Shown: piece after piece, positions 1-8,400 of the stretch | How the letters are laid out: the number at the start of each line of letters is the position of its first letter | Position numbering within the stretch: position 1 is the first letter of the stretch | From: Halobacteriales archaeon QS_5_70_15 | GTDB taxonomy: Archaea; Halobacteriota; Halobacteria; Halobacteriales; Haloarculaceae | Reading direction: 5' to 3' | NCBI GenBank assembly: GCA_003022005.1 | Contig: PXRQ01000049.1 | Location: 1 to 40,692, forward strand | Length of the DNA: 40,692 nt | The notes under the pieces: model-generated | The model's database searches: none | What the model saw: only the letters and a program-made list of their open reading frames with translations | Told to the model about the DNA's origin: nothing | Position numbers and translations under genes: made by a program

Positions 1-76
1 ACCGGATAGCGTGACGTCGGATCCGCCGGGCGGGAGGCGCGGGTCGCGGGCCGTGGACCCCGTGCGGTGGACCGAC

Positions 77-1282
77 TCACCCGGACGTCGATCCGGACCC
101 ATCCTCCCGTCCGAGCCGGTCGATCTCCGCGTCCGTGTACCCCGCCACCTCCCGCAGCACCTCCTCGGTGTGCTCGCCGAGGAACGGCGCCCGGGACACG
201 TCCGACCCCTCGCCGCCGGCGAACCGTATCGGCATCCCGGGGACTGGCGTCTCGTCGCGCCCGTCGCCCGGGTTCGGCAGGTCGTGGATCATCCCCCGCT
301 CGCGCAGGTGCGGGTCCTCGACCATCTGGGGGACCGTCCGGACCGGCGCACAGGGGACGTCCGCCTCGAGGAGCGTCCCGACCACCTCCGCCTTCGTGCG
401 GCCGGTGAGCCACCCCTCGATGACCGCGTCGACCTCCTCGATCCGCCGGGCGCGCGCGACCTTCGAATCCCACCCCTCGCGGCCGATCAGGTCCGCACGG
501 TCCATCACCCGGGCGAGCGACTCCCAGTGGCGCTCGGCGATACAGATGATCGCCACGTGGCCGTCCTCGACCTCGTAGGCGTTGTACGGCGCGATGGAGA
601 GCCCCGAGTGCTGGTTGCCCGTCCGCGGTGGCGCGTCGCTCCCGGAGACCCACGCGGAGACGGGCGAGGCCAGCGTCGGGTACATACAGTCGAACATCCC
701 GACCTCGACGTAGTCACCCTCGCCGGTCGCCTCGCGCCGGAACAGCGCCCCGAGGACGCCGACGGCGAGGTGGGTCGCGCCCACGAAGTCACAGACCGCC
801 GGCCCGGCCTTCACCGGCGGGCCGTCCGGGAACCCGGTCGTCTCCATGACGCCGCTCATCGCCTGGACGGTCAGGTCCATCGCGGGGTACTCCGCGTACG
901 GCCCGGAGTCGCCGTAGCCCGACCCGTGGGCGTAGACGAGTTCGGGGTTCACCTCCTTCAGCCGGTCGTAGCCGACGCCCAGTTCGGCCATCTTCCCCGT
1001 CGCGAAGTTCTCCAGCAGGACGTCGGCCTTCTCGACGAGCCGGCAGAGCGCCTCCCGTCCCGCCGCCGATTTGAGGTCGAGCGTGACCCCCCGCTTGCTC
1101 GCGTTGAGGAACTGGAACTGCGGCGGGTAACCGTCCTCGCTCCGGGTCCGCACGTTCTCGCCCCATGGCGGCTCGACCTTGACCACGTCGGCACCCATGT
1201 ACGAGAGGAGGAGCCCGCAGTAGCCGCCCTGGTAGATCTGTCCGAGGTCGAGCACCCGGACCCCGTCGAGCGGCCCGGTCAT
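77..1282 (-). CDS. CaiB/BaiF family (class III) CoA-transferase
   Basis: A 401-residue protein of the family III CoA-transferases, which move CoA between acyl-CoA and a free acid through an Asp-linked mixed anhydride. The N-terminus (GVRVLDLGQIYQGGYCG), the VVKVEPPWG segment, the LLENFATGKM segment and the GVTLDLKSAAG stretch are typical. The Asp in PAMDLTVQAMSG is the expected catalytic residue. The open frame continues upstream to 1849, but that extension is Arg/Pro-rich and unlike the family, so I start at the ATG at 1282. It lies upstream of a VOC protein and 2-oxo acid dehydrogenase genes, which suggests acyl-CoA metabolism, but the substrate cannot be told. The family is well supported; specificity is unknown. 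Confidence 0.9.
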   Translation of the reverse strand: MTGPLDGVRVLDLGQIYQGGYCGLLLSYMGADVVKVEPPWGENVRTRSEDGYPPQFQFLNASKRGVTLDLKSAAGREALCRLVEKADVLLENFATGKMAELGVGYDRLKEVNPELVYAHGSGYGDSGPYAEYPAMDLTVQAMSGVMETTGFPDGPPVKAGPAVCDFVGATHLAVGVLGALFRREATGEGDYVEVGMFDCMYPTLASPVSAWVSGSDAPPRTGNQHSGLSIAPYNAYEVEDGHVAIICIAERHWESLARVMDRADLIGREGWDSKVARARRIEEVDAVIEGWLTGRTKAEVVGTLLEADVPCAPVRTVPQMVEDPHLRERGMIHDLPNPGDGRDETPVPGMPIRFAGGEGSDVSRAPFLGEHTEEVLREVAGYTDAEIDRLGREDGSGSTSG

Positions 1283-1907
1283 CGTCCCGCGGTGCTCCCG
1301 GTAGGGGTCGTCCAGCACCCGCCCCGTGTGACGTCCCGTCGGCCCCGCCCCGGACGGCCGGGCGTGGACACCGGCGTCTCGCGGGCCGTCGCGTCTCCAG
1401 CGGGGGGTTCGGTCCCGTCGCCCTGTCCGCCTCCGGGGGTCGCCACCGGTTCCTCGAGCATCGTGCCGCCCCTTCACGACCGCGGGTGATAGGTTACCGG
1501 GTGCGCCGGCGGGGGCCGCGCGCTCGAGTCGCGGATCGCCACGCCGACCGTGCGACCGAGGCGTCGAAGCCGGGCCGCTCGCGCCGCTGCTCGCCCTGCT
1601 GGCCCCGGTCGGGGCCGCCCGGGGCCGGGGGCGGGACCGACCGGCCGCCGGGGTCGACGGGGTGACGCGGAGGGCCGATGGCGCACCGCTCTCGTCCGTT
1701 CGACTCGAGGGAGGGATCGGATGGGTTCGGAGCCCGAACGTCCCGTCACTGACCGTCGAGTGGGCCGCAACTATCCGTCTCGCGTGGTCGCGTACCACGG
1801 TCGCCGCCCGACGCCCGCCCGGACCGTCGGGTGACGGCGGATGGTGCACGAAACCGGTTCGGCGGCGTCGGGGAGTGGCCCGACCACCGGCCTCCGACGT
1901 CTCCCGG
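1283..1907. other. Intergenic region without a recognisable gene
   Basis: About 625 bases between the CoA-transferase start and the VOC gene. Open frames exist on both strands, but their translations are Arg/Pro/Gly-rich and look like GC-driven non-coding frames. I see no convincing TATA box close to the CoA-transferase start, no tRNA and no repeat. Confidence 0.5.
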
Positions 1908-2357
1908 TCACTCGGTCCCCGGGTCGGCCGTCATCGCGGTCGCGGCGGCGTGTGGCGCCTCGTACTCCGCGAGGATGACGAGTGCCCCGCCGAAGTTCCG
2001 TGGGCTGAAGAACGCCTCCCGAAAGCCGTTGGCCTCGAACGTCCCGACGGGGTCGACCCCCTTCGCCGCCAGTTCCGCCGTGGCCGCGTCGAGGTCGGTC
2101 ACCCGGAGCGAGAGCGCGTACAGTCCGGGGCCGTGTGCCTCGATGAACCGGGCGACCTCGTTCTCCTCGTCGGGCGCGATCAGTTCGACGCCGGCGGCGC
2201 TGAGGACCATCCGAAGGGCCTGCGGGCCGGCACCCGTCCCCGTCGTCGGGCGGATGGTATCGGAGAAGGAGAGCCCGAGGAGCTCCGTGAACTGTCCGGC
2301 GGTTCCCTCGAGATCCCGCGTCGCGACGACCACCCTGTCCAGGCCGAGAACGTTCAT
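1908..2357 (-). CDS. VOC superfamily (glyoxalase/bleomycin-resistance fold) protein
   Basis: A 149-residue protein with one vicinal oxygen chelate domain. It opens with VLGLDRVVVATRDLEGTAGQ, and the repeat half begins near LYALSLRVTDLDAATAEL. An Asp/Glu-rich middle (VELIAPDEENEV) fits a metal-binding VOC enzyme such as a methylmalonyl-CoA epimerase or dioxygenase-like protein. The ATG at 2357 is chosen because AGAGGTGG lies just upstream; an earlier in-frame start at 2381 would remove this Shine-Dalgarno spacing. It lies downstream of the fused E1 gene. The fold is confident; the reaction is not known. Confidence 0.82.
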   Translation of the reverse strand: MNVLGLDRVVVATRDLEGTAGQFTELLGLSFSDTIRPTTGTGAGPQALRMVLSAAGVELIAPDEENEVARFIEAHGPGLYALSLRVTDLDAATAELAAKGVDPVGTFEANGFREAFFSPRNFGGALVILAEYEAPHAAATAMTADPGTE

Positions 2358-2523
2358 GTCGCCACCTCTCGGGGGGAACACTTACCGACTCGGGTGCCCT
2401 GCCCGTGGCCCGTCTCCCGAACCCTTCGCGTCGACTCGATCCGCTCGGGCATCCGGTCGTCCGGGAGCGGTCCGTCGTCCGGTCGTGGGGTGCCGACCTC
2501 AGGGAGACAGGTGCCTCGAAGGT

Positions 2524-2546
2524 CTCATACGGTCGTGCGTAACGAT
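2524..2546. repeat. 23-bp motif copy A (shared with 25075-25097)
   Basis: Plus strand ctcatacggtcgtgcgtaac followed by gat. The same 23 bases, with one mismatch (G at 2531 versus C at 25082), occur upstream of livH. Both copies lie 130-170 bases upstream of a minus-strand start (VOC at 2357, livH at 24949). This fits a shared regulator site; function is inferred. Confidence 0.5.
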
Positions 2547-2610
2547 CTGCCGGCGAGCGCCGGCCGAGGTCGGCGATCATCGGTAACGGACTGGACCACG
2601 GACGACCGCA

Positions 2611-4839
2611 TCACTCCACCCCGACGAGCGATCGGACCTCGTCGGCGACGTCCTCGGTCGCCGGCAGCACCTCGTTCTCGAGTGGGGGCGCGAACGGGAC
2701 CGGAACGCCGGGGTTGCCGAGCCGCCGTGGCGGTGCCTCGAGCGCGTCGAACGCCCGCTCGGCGATCTGCGCCATGATCTCGCCCTGGATGCCACACGGG
2801 AGGTAGGCCTCGTCGACGGCCAGCAGCCGACCGGTCTTCCGGACCGACTCGACGATGGTCCCGGTGTCGAGAGGCTGGAGCGTCCGCGGGTCGATCACCT
2901 CGACGGAGACGCCGTCCTCCTCGGCCAGCCGCTCGGCGGCGGCGAGCGCGTGCTCGACCGTCGCCAGCGTCGCGACCACGGTCACGTCGGTGCCCGACCG
3001 CCGGACAGCGGCCTCGCCGAACGGAACGACCTCGTCGGGGTCCTCGAACCCGTCCGGAACCGACCACCGGGTGCCGTAGAGGGACTTGTGCTCGAAGAAG
3101 AGCACGGGATCGTCGTCGCGGATGGCGGTCTTCAGCAGACCCTTCGCGTCCGCCGCCGTGGAGGGGACGGCCACCTTGATGCCCGGGGCGTGGACGAACC
3201 AGGAGTGCATGACCTGCGAGTGCTGTGGACCGGTGCTCTCGCCGCCGCCGCAGGGGAGCCGGACCACGAGGGGGACCGAGACCTGTCCGCCGGTGAGGTA
3301 TCGCAGCATGGCGGCCTGGTGTGTCAGCTGATCGATAGCCACGGAGAGGAAGTCGCCGAACTGCAGTTCGACGACCGCTCGCATCCCGTCGAGACCCGCG
3401 CCGACCGCCGCGCCCAGGACGGCCACCTCCGAGGCGGGCGCGTTTCGTATCCGATCGCGCCCGAACTCGTCGGCGAGGCCGCTGGTGACGCCGAACGGCG
3501 GCGCGGTGGCGATGTCCTCGCCCATCCCGAAGACCGCGTCGTCGCGCCGCATCTCCTCGCGGAGCGCCGCACGGAGCGCCGCACGGAAGCTCGGGGCACC
3601 CTTCTCCGCCTCCGAGAGCGGGGCGTCGCGCCTGAACGCGTTCCGCTCCGTCATCCGCGTCCGGTCGAGCATCCGTCCCCGGTCGGCGTCCCCGCCCGTG
3701 CGGGACCCGTCGCTCGTGGGGGCAGTCGCCTCCCGCTCGTTCGCGTCGATCCCGTCGGCCCGGAGGTCCTCGTACGCCTCCTCGGGGTCGGGGAACGGGC
3801 TCGACCGGGCGAACGCGACGGCCGACTCCACCTCCGATCGGACCGACGCCTCCATCCGCTCGAAATCCGGCTCGGAGAGGACCTCCTCGGCGGCCAGACG
3901 CTTCCGGAACCGCTCGATGGGGCACTGTGCCCACGCGTCGGCGAGCTCCCCCTCGGAACGGTACCGCTGGGGGTCGTGCGCGAGGTGGCCGTCCAGTCGG
4001 ACGGTCCGTGCCTCGATGAGCGTCGCCCCGTCGCCGTCGCGGGCTCGTTCGGCGGCCTCGCGGACCGCCCGGAACACCGCCAGCGGGTCGTTCCCGTCGA
4101 CGACCTCGCCGGGGATGCCGTACCCCGCGGCCCTGGCGGCGATGGACGGTCCCTTCACCGCCTCGTCGACCGGCTGGGAGATGTTGTACCCGTTGTTCTC
4201 GCACAGGAGCACCAGGGGGAGGTCCCACATCGCGGCGAGGTTGGCCGCCTCGTGGACCGCGCCCTCGTTGCTCGCCCCGTCACCGAAGTACGCCAGACTG
4301 ACGCCGTCCGTCCCGCGGAGTGCCCGTGCGAGGGCCATCCCGGCCGCGACCGGGACCTGCGCGCCGACGATCCCGCCCATGCCGATGACCCCGCGCTCGG
4401 CGTCGGTGACGTGGTAGGACTTGCCCCCGTTGTAGCCGTCCCGGCGCATGTAGAGTTCCGCCAGCATCCGCTCCGGATCGAGGCCGCTCGCCACCATCGG
4501 TGCCTGTCCGCGGTGGGTCGTGAACTGGAAGTCACCGGGCCGTAGCGCCGCACACGTGCCCGTCGCGACGGCCTCCTGCCCCGTGCTGAGCGATGGCGGG
4601 ATCCCCTCGACCTCCTCGTTCAGGTAGGCGTCCCCCCACGCCCGGTCGACCCGTCGGATCAGCAGCATCGACCGCATCATCGCACGCAGTTCCGCCGCGT
4701 CCGGGTCCCCGTCCGGGTCGACCGCGCTCAGGAGGCCGGCCCAGTCGTCGTCCCGATCCGAGTGCTCGTTCGTCGTACTGTCGACCGCGTCTCCCCCGTC
4801 GGTCGCCACCGCGGGTGCTCGCTCCGGGTCGGAGGTCAT
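2611..4839 (-). CDS. Fused alpha-beta E1 component of a 2-oxo acid dehydrogenase complex
   Basis: A 742-residue thiamine-diphosphate enzyme in which alpha and beta chains, normally separate, form one polypeptide. Residues about 40-365 are the alpha part: the ThDP motif starts at GDGASNEG (GDG at 186-188) and ends in CENNGYNIS (NN near 215). A low-complexity linker (about 370-410) contains an internal MTERNAF that resembles a former beta start. Residues about 415-742 are the beta part (FGMGEDIAT, QHSQVMHSWFVHAPG, VEVIDPRTLQPLD). It would decarboxylate a 2-oxo acid, or cleave acetoin, and pass the acyl group to lipoyl-E2. A split E1 pair follows upstream at 5199-7162. The start at 4839 is supported by a TATA box at 4866-4874. 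Substrate is unknown. Confidence 0.9.
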   Translation of the reverse strand: MTSDPERAPAVATDGGDAVDSTTNEHSDRDDDWAGLLSAVDPDGDPDAAELRAMMRSMLLIRRVDRAWGDAYLNEEVEGIPPSLSTGQEAVATGTCAALRPGDFQFTTHRGQAPMVASGLDPERMLAELYMRRDGYNGGKSYHVTDAERGVIGMGGIVGAQVPVAAGMALARALRGTDGVSLAYFGDGASNEGAVHEAANLAAMWDLPLVLLCENNGYNISQPVDEAVKGPSIAARAAGYGIPGEVVDGNDPLAVFRAVREAAERARDGDGATLIEARTVRLDGHLAHDPQRYRSEGELADAWAQCPIERFRKRLAAEEVLSEPDFERMEASVRSEVESAVAFARSSPFPDPEEAYEDLRADGIDANEREATAPTSDGSRTGGDADRGRMLDRTRMTERNAFRRDAPLSEAEKGAPSFRAALRAALREEMRRDDAVFGMGEDIATAPPFGVTSGLADEFGRDRIRNAPASEVAVLGAAVGAGLDGMRAVVELQFGDFLSVAIDQLTHQAAMLRYLTGGQVSVPLVVRLPCGGGESTGPQHSQVMHSWFVHAPGIKVAVPSTAADAKGLLKTAIRDDDPVLFFEHKSLYGTRWSVPDGFEDPDEVVPFGEAAVRRSGTDVTVVATLATVEHALAAAERLAEEDGVSVEVIDPRTLQPLDTGTIVESVRKTGRLLAVDEAYLPCGIQGEIMAQIAERAFDALEAPPRRLGNPGVPVPFAPPLENEVLPATEDVADEVRSLVGVE

Positions 4840-5198
4840 GCCGGAACCGTCGACCGCACCGGTAGTATAGCTACTGTTGGGAGAAGGGCCACGGGGAGAA
4901 GGGTCACGGTTCGTCCGCCACGAGGAAGTCGGACGGTCGTACGATGCACCGTCGATCGCCCGGGTAGTGCTTGCAGCGTACGGTTGGGGTCCCGTGCGTC
5001 GATCGGCAGGCTTCCGTGCGTCCGTCGATCCCGTGTGCCGGTCAGCGCCCGCGTGGGCGGGGTCGATTCGAACGTGTCGCGCACGCGGCGGGCACCGACG
5101 GGAACGCGCTTCCGCTCCGGGCGATAGCCGGCGGCGGGACGACGTGTCCGTGGACGACGGGACGGAACGGACTGTCCCGAACGCGGGCCGTCGCTCGT
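4840..5198. other. Intergenic region; contains the promoter of the fused E1 gene
   Basis: About 360 bases between the fused E1 gene and the E1-beta gene. The only clear signal is the TATA-like element at 4866-4874. Translations of the remaining open frames look non-coding. Confidence 0.5.
4866..4874 (-). promoter_or_regulatory. TATA box of the fused E1 gene
   Basis: Minus strand GTAGCTATA, centred about 31 nt before the ATG at 4839, giving a very short or absent leader. The identical 9-mer precedes the split E1 operon at 7192-7200. Confidence 0.55.
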
Positions 5199-6188
5199 TC
5201 AGGCGAGCCGTCGCACCGCGGCGACGAGGTCGTCGGTCCCCGGGATCACCTCGTCCTCGAGCGTCGGGCTGAACGGGACGGGGACGTCATCGACGCCGAC
5301 GCGCTGGACGGGGAAGTCGAGGTCGAAGAAGCACTCCTCGTGGACGAGCGCGGCGAGCTCGGACTGGGTGCCGGCCCGGAGCGGCGTCTCGTCGGCGACG
5401 ACACACCGGCCCGTCTTGCGGACCGAGTCGGCGATGGTGTCGAGGTCGAGGGGGTCGAACGTCCGCGGGCTCACCACCTCGACGTCGACCTCCCCGGCGA
5501 GCTCCTCTGCGGCCTCGAGAGCGTTCCAGAGCTGGACCTGCGTGGCGACGATGGTGACGTCCGCGCCCTCGCGCTCGACCGCCGCCTCGCCGATGGGGAT
5601 AGCGTGTTCCCCCACCGGCGCTTCGCCCGAGCGGTTGTAGACGCCCGCGTGTTCGAACACGATGACGGGGTCGTCGTGGCGGACGGCGGACCGCAGGAGC
5701 CCCTCGGCGTCCGCGGGCGTGGAGAGACAGACCACCTTGATCCCCGGGATGGCCATGAACACCTGGTGGAGCGCCTGGGAGTGCTGGGCCGCCGCCCGGA
5801 AGCCGCTGGTGTTCTGGGTGCGGATCGTCAGCGGGATGTCGACGTTCCCGTTCGTCATGTACCGGAGCTTGGCGACCTGGTTCAGCAGCTGGTCCATCGG
5901 CACGCCGAGGAACCCGGAGTACATCACCTCGACCACGGGTCGCATCCCGGTCATCGCGGCCCCGAGCCCGGAGCCGACGATGGCGACCTCGCTGATCGGC
6001 GTGTTCCGCACGCGCTCCTCGCCGTACTCGTCGGTCAGCCCCTCGAGCACGCCGAACGTGCCGCCGCGCCCGGCGACGTCGATGCCCTGGACGAACACCC
6101 GCTCGTCGGCGCCCATCTCCGCGTGCAGCGTGTCCCGTATCGCCTCCCGGACCGTGATCTCCTCCGTGTCGGCGGTCTGTTGAGACAC
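5199..6188 (-). CDS. 2-oxo acid (acetoin/pyruvate-type) dehydrogenase E1 beta subunit
   Basis: A 329-residue E1 beta chain of usual family length. Landmarks are TVREAIRDTLHAEMGADERV near the N-terminus, FVQGIDVAG, VVEVMYSGFLGVPMDQLLNQ, QHSQALHQVFMAIPGIKVV, and the C-terminal transketolase segment with VVSPRTFDPLDLDTI. The beta chain supplies part of the ThDP pocket and the E2 contact. Its ATG begins 2 nt after the alpha stop codon, so the two are co-translated. The alpha partner resembles acetoin dehydrogenase E1 alpha, so acetoin or pyruvate are the leading substrates; this is inference. No E3 gene is in the window. Confidence 0.92.
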   Translation of the reverse strand: MSQQTADTEEITVREAIRDTLHAEMGADERVFVQGIDVAGRGGTFGVLEGLTDEYGEERVRNTPISEVAIVGSGLGAAMTGMRPVVEVMYSGFLGVPMDQLLNQVAKLRYMTNGNVDIPLTIRTQNTSGFRAAAQHSQALHQVFMAIPGIKVVCLSTPADAEGLLRSAVRHDDPVIVFEHAGVYNRSGEAPVGEHAIPIGEAAVEREGADVTIVATQVQLWNALEAAEELAGEVDVEVVSPRTFDPLDLDTIADSVRKTGRCVVADETPLRAGTQSELAALVHEECFFDLDFPVQRVGVDDVPVPFSPTLEDEVIPGTDDLVAAVRRLA

Positions 6189-6190
6189 GG

Positions 6191-7162
6191 TCAGTCACCC
6201 TCCGCGTAGAGGTTCTCGTAGGCGCTCGCCGGGTCGGGCAGGTCGCTCTCGCGGGCGAACGCGACCGCGTCGTCGATCTCGGCCTCGACCGACTCCCGTA
6301 GCTCCTCGTGCTCCGCCTCGTCGAGCACCCCCTCCTCGACGAGCCGCTCCGGGTACGTCCGGAGGGGGTCGCGGGCACGCCACTCGGAGATCTCCTCGTC
6401 GTCGCGGTAGAACTCCGAGTCGCCCTCGTGGTGGCCCTCGAACCGGTAGGTCTCGCACACCAGCAGCGTGGGCCCCTCGCCGGCGCGGGCCCGCTCGACC
6501 GCCTCGCTCGCCGCCGCGAACACGTCGTCGGGGTCCATCCCGTCGGCGTGGACCCCGGGGATGTCGTAGGCGGCCGCACGCCGGGCGAGGTCCTCGAGCG
6601 ACTGCTGCTCCTCGATCGAGGACATCTCCCCGTACTGGTTGTTCTCGACGACGCCGACGAACGGGAGGTCCCACAGCGAGGCGAGGTTCAGCGACCCGTG
6701 GAACGACCCCTGCGCGGTGGCGCCGTCGCCGAAGAACGAGGCGCACACCTCCCCGGCGTCCCGCAGCTGGCTCGACAGCGCCGCCCCGGCGCCGATGGGG
6801 ATGCCGGCACCCACGATGCCGTTCGCCCCCAGGTTCCCGAGCTCCGGATCGGCGATGTGCATCGACCCGCCCTTCCCGCCGCAGTAACCCGTCTCCTTGC
6901 CGTAGAGTTCGGCCATCATCGGCGCGGGGTCGTGCCCCTTCGCGAGGCAGTGGCCGTGGCCCCGGTGGGTCGAGGTGATGTAGTCGTCCTCGTCCAGCGT
7001 CGCACAGACGCCGGCCGCGATCGCCTCCTCGCCGATGTAGAGGTGGACGAACCCCGGCATCTCCCCGTCGGAGAACAGCGTCTGTACGCGCGACTCGAAC
7101 GCCCGGATCCGCTCCATCGTCCGGAGCATCCCGAGGCGCGTCTCCGTGTCAGGTGTGCCCAT
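6191..7162 (-). CDS. 2-oxo acid (acetoin/pyruvate-type) dehydrogenase E1 alpha subunit
   Basis: A 323-residue ThDP-binding E1 alpha chain. The GKGGSMHIADPELGNLGANG segment (about 96-115) is typical of acetoin dehydrogenase and short bacterial-type pyruvate dehydrogenase alpha chains. The ThDP motif runs from GDGATAQG (GDG at 145-147) to VVENNQYGEM (NN at 174-175). It forms an alpha2beta2 E1 with the next gene. The start at 7162 is backed by a TATA box at 7192-7200. It duplicates the function of the fused E1 gene only 1.3 kb away, so the two E1s may serve different 2-oxo acids or the same E2. Confidence 0.92.
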   Translation of the reverse strand: MGTPDTETRLGMLRTMERIRAFESRVQTLFSDGEMPGFVHLYIGEEAIAAGVCATLDEDDYITSTHRGHGHCLAKGHDPAPMMAELYGKETGYCGGKGGSMHIADPELGNLGANGIVGAGIPIGAGAALSSQLRDAGEVCASFFGDGATAQGSFHGSLNLASLWDLPFVGVVENNQYGEMSSIEEQQSLEDLARRAAAYDIPGVHADGMDPDDVFAAASEAVERARAGEGPTLLVCETYRFEGHHEGDSEFYRDDEEISEWRARDPLRTYPERLVEEGVLDEAEHEELRESVEAEIDDAVAFARESDLPDPASAYENLYAEGD

Positions 7163-7191
7163 TGCACATCGGAGTTCCCTGTCGCCGTTCT

Positions 7192-7200
7192 TATAGCTAC
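7192..7200 (-). promoter_or_regulatory. TATA box of the split E1 operon
   Basis: Minus strand GTAGCTATA followed by AGAAC, centred about 34 nt before the ATG at 7162. Identical over 9 bases to the element before the fused E1 gene. Confidence 0.6.
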
Positions 7201-7432
7201 GTGAAAGAGTCAGCCGGCTGTTAGCTCGTCGGACACGGCTCCCGGGACGCCCCGGGCTGCCTCCTCGAAAGGGCCCCGGAGACGTGTCGTCGTAGTTCGG
7301 GAGTCGGAGGGAGGGATCGGTGCGGTCGGGACGGCCGTCGGTGGGCCCGAAGGTCGACCGGGGCGGACCCCACCGACGAGTCGAGACCGATCAGCATTCG
7401 CTCGTCGCCGAGCGTCCGGGGATACGGAAGAC

Positions 7433-7675
7433 CTACTCGTCCTCGGGGCACAGGAGGTCGTGCTCGCCGTAGGCGAGGACGTCCCCCCCGTGCCGGGGAT
7501 CGACGAATCGCCGGTGGCGGTGCCAGATCGAATCCCCGTCGGCACGGGTCGCCTCGACGTCGACCCCGGTGTAGTCGTCGTCGACGCGGGCCACGGCTCG
7601 CCCGTGGTGAACCCCGCGTGCTCGCCGTCGGACCACTGCGTCGGCGTCCGCGCATGGTCGCGGCTTTGACTCTCG
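7433..7675 (-). pseudogene. Remnant of a GH13 alpha-glucosidase (oligo-1,6-glucosidase type)
   Basis: The minus strand encodes a short stretch matching the conserved C-terminal part of GH13 alpha-glucosidases. One frame reads SRDHARTPTQWSDGEHAGF then TTGEPW; the family hallmark is RTPMQW followed by NAGFTTG.PW. About 7600 the reading moves to a second frame that continues with DDDYTGVDVEATRADGDSIW and ends LAYGEHDLLCPEDE before a stop. So this is about 240 bases of a gene normally near 1.6 kb, with a frameshift, and without the catalytic barrel. It abuts the 3' end of the next gene (stop at 7692). The intact gene was presumably lost by deletion. Confidence 0.62.
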
Positions 7676-7691
7676 CAGGTCCGGTGAGCCG

Positions 7692-8222
7692 CTACGCGGC
7701 GTCCTCGGGCCAGACGCGCTCGGGCTCCCTGTCCTCGACGTCGCGGCGGACGCCGATCTCGAACATCAGCCCGCTGAGTTCGTCCCGCGAGTCGAAGTAC
7801 CAGAAGTCGGTCCCCTCGTAGTGGCCGCTCTGGACCACCGGCATCCCCGCGGCCTCGAACTGCTCGATCACGTCCTCGGCCTCCGCCTCGTCCCACCCGA
7901 AGTAGGCGACGTGGTGGAGTCCCTCGCCGTGCTCGTCGAGGTGGTCCCGGTAGACGTTCGGGCCGATGGTCGGCTCGATGAGTTCGATCATCGTCTCGCC
8001 CGCGTAGCCGAGCCCGAGGACCATCCCGTACTCCGTCTCCTCGCCGCGGTAGGTGGTGTCCGTGAGGTCGGGCGGTTCGAACCGGAACACCGTCCAGGGC
8101 TCGACGCCGAGGATCGACCGGAAGCGGGCCATCCCGTCGTCGAGGTCCTCCACGACGACCGCCACCTGATCGATCGCCGGCAGTTCCACGTCGAGATCCG
8201 GTATCTCCGGGTCGGGTTCCAT
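7692..8222 (-). CDS. VOC family protein, methylmalonyl-CoA epimerase-like
   Basis: A 176-residue protein with paired VOC half-domains. The first half begins IDQVAVVVEDLDDGMARFRS with a metal-ligand His/Gln position; the second half carries GEGLHHVAYFGWDEAEAED and ends at LSGLMFEIG, where the Glu is a typical metal ligand. This arrangement is common in methylmalonyl-CoA epimerases and related lactone or dioxygenase enzymes. I use the ATG at 8222; the longer open frame upstream is the antisense of the antitoxin gene. No operon partner is obvious. The family is clear, the substrate is not. Confidence 0.82.
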   Translation of the reverse strand: MEPDPEIPDLDVELPAIDQVAVVVEDLDDGMARFRSILGVEPWTVFRFEPPDLTDTTYRGEETEYGMVLGLGYAGETMIELIEPTIGPNVYRDHLDEHGEGLHHVAYFGWDEAEAEDVIEQFEAAGMPVVQSGHYEGTDFWYFDSRDELSGLMFEIGVRRDVEDREPERVWPEDAA

Positions 8223-8374
8223 GCCGGCCCCTCCGTGCGAGGGTGCTTGTAGTTTGGTGCGATGGAACTGCTCGCGGCCGGGGCGAGGACGCCCGTCCGC
8301 CACACGCGTACGGTCCCGTCGAACGACACCCTCGATGCTCCCGAACGACTCGGAGCCCACGACGGAACCGATCT

Positions 8375-8392
8375 GTATACAGCCCCGTATAC
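8375..8392 (+). promoter_or_regulatory. Promoter/operator of the toxin-antitoxin pair (paired GTATAC)
   Basis: Two GTATAC hexamers at 8375-8380 and 8387-8392, themselves palindromes, are separated by AGCCCC. The first is centred about 24 nt before the GTG at 8401, so it can act as the TATA box of a leaderless transcript. The pair could be the operator bound by the antitoxin, as is usual for VapBC autoregulation; that role is inferred. Confidence 0.45.
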
Positions 8393-8400
8393 CGAGGCAC

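Noticed and set aside
11..1489. Long plus-strand open frame antisense to the CoA-transferase
   Set aside because: Its translation is Arg/Pro/His-rich without family features; it mirrors codon bias of the real gene on the other strand.
1283..1849. N-terminal extension of the CoA-transferase frame
   Set aside because: Low-complexity Arg/Pro sequence, and the conserved N-terminus begins at the ATG at 1282.
2950..4545. Plus-strand frame antisense to the fused E1 gene
   Set aside because: No recognisable motifs; composition is a mirror of the E1 coding strand.
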